Shown here one piece after another: positions 57,875 through 64,000 of a DNA stretch of 64,000 nt. How positions within the stretch are numbered: position 1 is the stretch's first letter; each line of letters starts with the position of its first letter. Below the pieces are notes generated by a model. That model was not told the DNA's origin. It did not search any database and saw only the letters and a list, made by a program, of their open reading frames with translations. This DNA is from Oasisia sp. SBJ-2009. Taxonomy: Eukaryota > Annelida > Polychaeta > Sabellida > Siboglinidae. Position numbers and translations under genes: made by a program. Location of the stretch: positions 9,689,525-9,753,524 of the forward strand of contig OZ024867.1 in assembly GCA_964017155.1 (NCBI GenBank), written 5' to 3'.

Positions 57875-58578
57875 AAGCACTTGTCTTAAGTACAAATCAA
57901 TATCTAGATAGTATAGCACACAAAGAACCGGACTACAGAAACTTGAAAAATATATGATGAATTCAGCTACATAAACATTTGCATCTAAATCTGAGATCAA
58001 AATTTGTATTTCTCGCCTTCTTGGCCACGCCCAACCTGGACGTAAACAAACAATTAGGTTATGGACTGCACCATACTTAACGCTAATTACCTCGCAGGCG
58101 ATCGAGATCACATAGCAAACACCTACCCACGCATCTCACAGTAACGTAATATTGACAACGTACCCATCCCTTTTACTAACCAGGCTTTTACCAACGCTGA
58201 ACTACATGATCTAGAGTCCCCCTAGATCGCTACGACTGCGACCTCAAAGCCCGTCTTATCCTGCACAACTCAGGGTCATCCCTGCACCCCCACGCCGCTT
58301 GAACGCTCTCTTATAGACACTTGAATCCTACATAAATGTTTTAGCCGCCTGCTATAACTGGATTTTACATAGCTTAGCTTTTAACACATTTGTTTACCTT
58401 ATTTATTATATATATTTTTTCTCATCAGTGTCGTTACATAAATTTTTAATTCACCTTCAATTTACTTCTGATTAATAATTAATTGTATTTACTTTTGCTT
58501 TTAAAACAAATATAACTACCCAGGGGGGTAGTTGTTTTCTACACTCATAATACAATTACATAATTATCTTTTTTTAAT
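57875..58578. other. Spacer, hAT copy 4 to LINE remnant
   Basis: Paralogue of 38541-39244 with the palindromic insertion at ~58511. No gene supported. Confidence 0.55.
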
Positions 58579-58601
58579 ATGGACCAAAGTAACAATGATG
58601 A
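58579..58601 (+). pseudogene. LINE endonuclease remnant (S8), almost fully deleted
   Basis: Only ATGGACCAAAGTAA remains before CAATGATGATGGAGG. Compared with 20637 the interior ~350 bp is gone and the array follows at once. Confidence 0.7.
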
Positions 58602-59662
58602 TGGAGGATTGACATAGCTGATGGAGGATTGACACAGCTGATGGAGGATTGACACAGCTGATGGAGGATTGACACAGCTGATAGAGGATTGACACAGCTG
58701 ATGGAGGATTGACACAGCTGATGGAGGATTGACACAGCTCTTAGAGGATTGACAAACCTGTTGGAGAATTGACACAGCTGTTGGAGGATTGACACAGCTG
58801 TTGGAGGATTGACACAGCTGTTGGAGGATTGACACAGCTCTTAGAGGATTGACAAAGCTGTTGGAGGATTGACACAGCTATTGGAGGATTAACACAGCTG
58901 TTGGAGGATTGACACAGCTGTTGGAGGATTGACACAGCTGATGGAGGGTTGACATAGCTGATGAAGGATTGACACAACTGATGAAGGATTGACACAGCTG
59001 TTGGAAGATTGACACAGCTGTTGCAGGATTGACACACCTGTTGGAGGATTGACATAGCTGATGGAGGATTGGCACAGCTGTTTGAGGATTGACACAGCTG
59101 TTGGAGGATTGACACAGCTGATGGAGGATTGGCACAGCTGTTGGAGGATTGACACAGCTGTTGGAGGATTGACACAGCTGATGGAGGATTGACACATCTG
59201 TTGGAGGATTGAGACAGCTGTTGGAGGATTGCCACAGCTGTTGGAGGATTGACACATATGTTGGAGGATTGACACAGCTGATGGAGGATTGACACAGCTG
59301 TTGGAGGATTGACACAGCTGTTGGAGGATTGACACAGCTGATGGAGGATTGACACAGCTGTTGGAGGATTGACACAGCTGTTGGAGGATTGACACAGCTG
59401 TTGGAGGATTGACACAGCTGTTGGAGGATTGACACAGCTGTTGGAGGATTGACACAGCTGTTGGAGGATTGACACAGCTGTTGGAGGATTGACACAGCAG
59501 CTGGAAGATTGACACAGCTGTTGGAGGATTGACACAGCTGTTGGAGGACTGACACAGCTTTTGGAGGATTGACACAGTTGATGGAGGATTAACACAGCTG
59601 TTGGAGGTTTGACACAGCTGTTGGAGGATTGACACAGCTGTTGGAGGATTGACACAGGTGTT
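58602..59662. repeat. 20-bp minisatellite, locus S8 (~53 units)
   Basis: The left end resembles S2 (CTGATGG, CTCTTAG units). The right end (from about 59480) resembles S1/S7, including CAGCAGCTGGAAG and the terminal variants. It therefore looks recombinant. Confidence 0.98.
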
Positions 59663-59905
59663 GGAGGTCTTGCAATTAGCTACAAAGCAAAGATCAAAGG
59701 AAACGTTCCAAATGCATAGAAGGATGCTCTGACGGAAAAGTTCTACGATTGGGACAATTCCTCAGACTACAGCTTACACTACTATGGACCTGCACTATAC
59801 CCGTGCGCGGCGGCGATAATCATCCAAAAAAGTGTTGCTCTTGTCATGTTGTACAGTCAACAACAACTGCGACACTTGTGCACAGTGGACTGATAAAGTA
59901 TGGGC
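59663..59905 (+). pseudogene. Four-TM-like protein, C-terminal part (S8, type II flank)
   Basis: GLAISYKAKIKGNVPNA, TAG, FYDWDNSSDYSLHYYG and AAAIIIQ as in S2, with AAA for ACA in the following codon (atccaaaaaagt). Ends at TVD and TGA. Confidence 0.5.
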
Positions 59906-61310
59906 TGGCATAGTGGAACGTTCCCAAGCCCGTCTTAACAGAAAACTACACACCGTCTGAGAGACGCAGGCGTCTGACAACCCATCAACAACGCTGAAGT
60001 CCGCGCTGAGAGATGTGCACAGTCACAAGTGGGCTCACCTACAGATATGTGCCATATCTAGCGACAGCTTTCTTGGGTTCGTTCCAGTGCCATCCCCTGA
60101 TATAGTCCAGGACCGTAACCGTGAGTCCATGTTGGAAGAAACTGTTAACCTTCTCCGCGAACAGCAGGTATTATTCTTAAATAGCGTGACTATTAAAACT
60201 ATTAAATTAATGTCACTGTCAGTTTATATGAATGTTTTGCTCACAAGATGGCACCACCATAAAATTGATTTCCCACTGATACATGAATGGTGATCATGGA
60301 CCAAAACCCACCAAGGTTTTGTGCAGGATCAAATTGTTTGTGGTCCAAATAATCCTCGATGATTTCAGTTTACATGCCCATGTGTATGCACACGCACACG
60401 CAAACAAGCTTGAGCAAAATTAACCTCAATTATTAGCATTCTCTACCACCTTGCCCATAATTTTTCTAGGGGATTGCTGCACATAATGCAATATTGTGTG
60501 ACATAAGGTGTATTCACACTGTTCAATCTGGGTCAATGTTGAAAGCATTTGGTTGAAGAGACCAAATTGCCTAGCGTGAACACGGGATTGAAAGCAAGCA
60601 GCGTCTTATTTGACAGTTGCTTTCGACGTTGAAAGGAATACAACATGTTCTATCTTTTTTCAAGATTGCTTTCAACCAGCCTCTTTTAGAATTAAATGAA
60701 CCAATCAAAATCACGCAGTTCCAATGATTATGAAGTTACGCAATGAGCATCAAATTTGGCACACTGTTTTGGATATTGGCAAGTAAACATTAGGACATAC
60801 AGTTTGCAACATTGAGGATGTAATGTTAATGCGCAATATTCCAGTGAATCACTGTTTATGATTTGTTGATTCATTCTGAATTTTCTTTGTAGTGAAAGTT
60901 TGAACAATAAAAGTATTAATATACTATTAGTATTATGTTTCTTCATTTCTAGATGTTAGAGATATTTCATTTCAGAATGCAGTGAAGCTTCCAAGTATTC
61001 TGTTTACTAGGAAGCAAGTTTTTAATTCAGAAGCTCCCAGTTTATTTAAATATAAATAATAACATAAATCTGATTTAAGTTAAAAAATACGCTTTAAATA
61101 ATAAATCCCCTTTTTTATTAATAAAAAAATCCCCTTTTTTATTACCAGGTAATTAAAATATCCCAATTTTTTAAATCCCTGACCACTGGGATATAAAATG
61201 TCACTAAAATGTGAAACAAGTATTTAGCTAGTGACACCAACAGATTTTCTTTTTAAATTGTACTTATTGGTGTGCAATCATATGTGAAAAAAGAAAACGT
61301 AACAACTTTA
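59906..61310. other. Type II flank and spacer E
   Basis: Insertion-free site at 60064-60074. AT-rich spacer as in 22670-24090, cut short at ataagctt (61317), where it meets the interior of the long-TIR left repeat. No gene supported. Confidence 0.55.
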
Positions 61311-64000
61311 TAAGCTTTTGGAAATTTTGGAAAAAATACATCAATTCTAAGTAACAATATGAGGCTCAAACGTTAAATATTAGCCAACTTTTCGAGCATT
61401 GAAAATAGTCTAGTTATTAAAATCATTGTTGTCTAGTCTAATGATTACATGTATTATTAAAATCATTGTTGTCTAGAATCCAGTGTCCCATTGTTGTTGT
61501 TTCAGGCTCTGAGAGACATGGAGTCGACCACGAATGAGGTCCCCAAACTTACTGGTGGACGGCCGTGCCAAACCACTGACTATAAACTGTGTATTGTGTG
61601 TCAAAAAGAAGCCGAACCTTTAGTGCTGCATCCAAGATTAACGTCATATCACAACCTCATACAAACAGTGAAGGAGCGAGCCAGCTTGCATGATACCGAT
61701 TGTGTTCCAGTGCAGAAACGGCTTAAAGACTGCACAGCAGAAACACTGCAAAGAGAGAATGCTGCTTGGCATCGTACTTGCTAGGATGACGAACACAGTC
61801 CAGAGAGAGCGTGCAAGAGACCGACAGCAACACTCCATGTCTACTGGGTCACACACTCCCAGGGTGAAAGGTCGCAGATCAAGAAGTGCTGATGACGTGA
61901 ATAATGTGACTGGCTCAGCTGCACCATATACCCGATCATCAACACGACCTTTGAACAAGGACATGTGTTTCTTTTGCCAGACAGACAATGACCAGAAACT
62001 CGTCAGTGTCAGAACAGGGAATGCCGGACAATCACTAAAGCAAGCAGTGCAAACGTCTTCAGGTCCAGAACTGAAAACTAGATACAGTACTTGCATTGAT
62101 GATGGTGATGCCCATGCTATGGATATCTAGTATCACAAAGCTTGCTGGACCAAACACGTGTTCCACGTTCTGCGGGATGACACCAACCAAGCACCCAAGA
62201 CAAAACAAAGTCCCACACAAGGATCCAGCTTCGTTGAACTGCTGAACATCATAGGTACACAGACCAGAGATGGAGCATACCTCTCAATCCAAGACATCGA
62301 GAACACATATGTCAGCATGCTACATTTGGGTGGAACAGAGGCCCTGGAAAATCATTCACCTGCCTTCACCAGGCAATGGTTGAAAGACAGAATCCTTTCT
62401 GAATTACCACACGTAACATCAGTCCGACAGAGAAACATGCGAAGTCTTGTACTGTCCAGAGGCCTGTGATGCAGACATGCTCCAGACTGCTATCAGAACT
62501 GCAGATGACACTGAAAGCATGAAAAACCTCTACCAATCAGCCAGACTCCTTCGCCAACGAATTGAGCAGTTCACCAAGACAGTGAAGACGTCCAGTTCCA
62601 TAGTAGTAACCAGTACCCTGGATGATGTACCGGTGGAACTGTATACCATGATCCGCTGGATAATGGCGGGACCTGCAGACAAACTGCAAACAGAAGTGCG
62701 GACAACTATTGTTGACAGGGGTGCACTAACCCTGATCCAAAACCTGATGTTTGGTTTCAAATCCAAGTCACGTGCAAACCGAGTGACGAGGGTGCTGGAT
62801 TCCGGTCTCAACACGCTAGGGAAAACCCCCAAGTACTGGGATTGACCCTGACCATCCTTCATGAGACAAGAAACTTGTGAATCTCCTCAATGCACAGGGT
62901 CACTGTGCGTCCTACAGCCGTGCCCTCATCATGGAAACAGCCCTTGCCAATGCTGTAGTGGAGAACACAAAGCAGTGCCAGGGGCTGCATGTGCCACCTT
63001 TCTTGAAGAAGGGCCCGTTTATGTTCTTTCCCTCAGACAACACAGACTTTGCTGAGGACACTGCTGATGGCAAGGGTACAACACATGGGACAGTCACTGC
63101 CATCTACCAGAAGGCTGATGCACCTGGTGAACCAACCACACCCCCCCTCTCTACGCATTGGTGACACAAAGTCAAAGAGTATCCATGTCTCTCTGAAACA
63201 ACAACAATGGGACACTGGATTCTAGACAACAATGACTTTAATAATACATGTAATTATTAGACTAGACAACAATGATTTTAATAACTAGACTATTTTCAAT
63301 GTTCGAAAAGTTGGCTAATATTTACCATTTGAGCCTCAGGTTGTTACTTAGAATTTATGTATTTTTTCCAAAATTTCCAAAATAGTGTCATGCATTATAT
63401 ATATCTTATTATAAGTTGTCCCATTAGATTCCTTGTCTGTGAAAATGTATGTTTAGACACCAAAATCAAAAGCCTAAGATGCTTAGAAGCCGAGATATTG
63501 CAACATGTGAGCAAAAAATAGTCACCATTTTGAAAATCCAAGATGGCCGCCATAGTGTTTAGAAAAAATGTAAACATTACTTTTCAGGTTCAGTAGGTCG
63601 TAATCTTTCCAAAAATGTATAGTTTTGCAAATCTCCAAAAAAATTGTACGAAAAAATTAATCTGTATATAGTGAACTAGACTAGAAATACATTTTGGTCA
63701 TTTGTTTAGTAAACATTGTGATTTATACTGTCTTGCATTAAATGTGGTGCATTGAAAGTTGTGTCATTAGATTCCTTGTCTCTGAAAAATTTATATTTAG
63801 ACACCAAAATCAAAAGCCTAAGATGCTTAGAAGGCGAGATATTGCAAAATGTGAGCAAAAAAATAGTCGCCATTTTGAAAATCCAAGATGGCCACCATAG
63901 AGTGTTTAGAAATCATGTAAACATTACTTTTCAGGTTCAGTAGGTCGTAATCTTTCCAAAAATGTATAGTTTTGCAAATCTCCAAAAAAATTGAACGAAA
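61311..64000. mobile_element. Long-TIR DNA transposon, copy 3 (left-truncated, runs off window)
   Basis: The left end is missing: spacer joins ttggaaattttggaaaaaatac at ~61317, the same junction as inside copy 2 at ~49546. Right inner repeat 63183-63684; outer repeat from ~63762 to the window end. Confidence 0.72.
61518..63164 (+). pseudogene. Multi-zinc-motif gene, copy 3 (best preserved C-terminus)
   Basis: Here the TAA found at ~26192 and ~50966 is CAA, giving TLIQNLMFGFKSKSRANRVTR and an open frame to 62845 (132 codons from 62447). Still broken by TAG after WHRTC (61782), the frameshift that follows, TAG at 62128-62130, the frameshift near 62446 and later changes before HETRN. The final block DNTDFAEDTADGK is intact. 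Confidence 0.55.

Overview
This is eukaryotic, probably invertebrate, DNA in which nearly everything recognisable is a transposable-element gene, usually broken, or a tandem repeat. No bacterial gene organisation, rRNA, tRNA or CRISPR array is visible. The mix points to a marine invertebrate: a Mutator-like transposase, an I-PpoI-like His-Me endonuclease, hAT/BED, pogo, Ty3/gypsy, a LINE and a Penelope-like element. A mollusc or other lophotrochozoan is my best guess, but that rests on family distribution recalled from memory, not on any host gene.

Region 1 (1-11637) is a head-to-tail array of three near-identical ~4.2 kb units (1-4180, 4181-8365, and 8366-11637, the last internally deleted and truncated). 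Each unit carries a Mutator-like transposase gene on + that is frameshifted in all three copies, a CA-rich microsatellite, and on - a 132-codon gene for a zinc-binding His-Me finger endonuclease resembling the homing enzyme I-PpoI. The endonuclease is open in all three copies. Copy 2 looks like a crossover product of copy-3-like and copy-1-like units.

Region 2 (11638-16160) holds a piggyBac-like MITE candidate, a ~310-bp tandem repeat, the 3' end of a pogo/Tigger transposase, and a diverged hAT N-terminus split by a tiny LINE tail with a target-site duplication. Most of it recurs at 32037-34980.

Region 3 (16160-64000) is a mosaic macrosatellite. The recurring order is: gypsy RT remnant or Penelope remnant; a four-TM-like gene interrupted by a 20-bp minisatellite; a hAT/BED fragment; a LINE endonuclease fragment joined to a second 20-bp minisatellite; an AT-rich spacer; a ~3 kb long-TIR element with an unusual gene; gypsy RT; Penelope RT. 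The cycle is ~13.4 kb (16.7 to 30.1 kb). It restarts at 35.5 kb with an internal 5182-bp duplication and again at 54.9 kb. About 400 units of the 20-bp repeat occur at eight loci. Paralogous copies supply empty and filled insertion sites that define the ends of two mobile elements.

The genes do not form a pathway. They record repeated TE insertion followed by unequal exchange. The strongest leads are the transposase/homing-endonuclease pairing, the birth of the 20-bp satellite inside codons of a membrane-protein gene, and the long-TIR element whose ends are fixed by an empty site at 31811-31813. The large identical repeats also mean that collapse or mis-joining in the assembly must be excluded.
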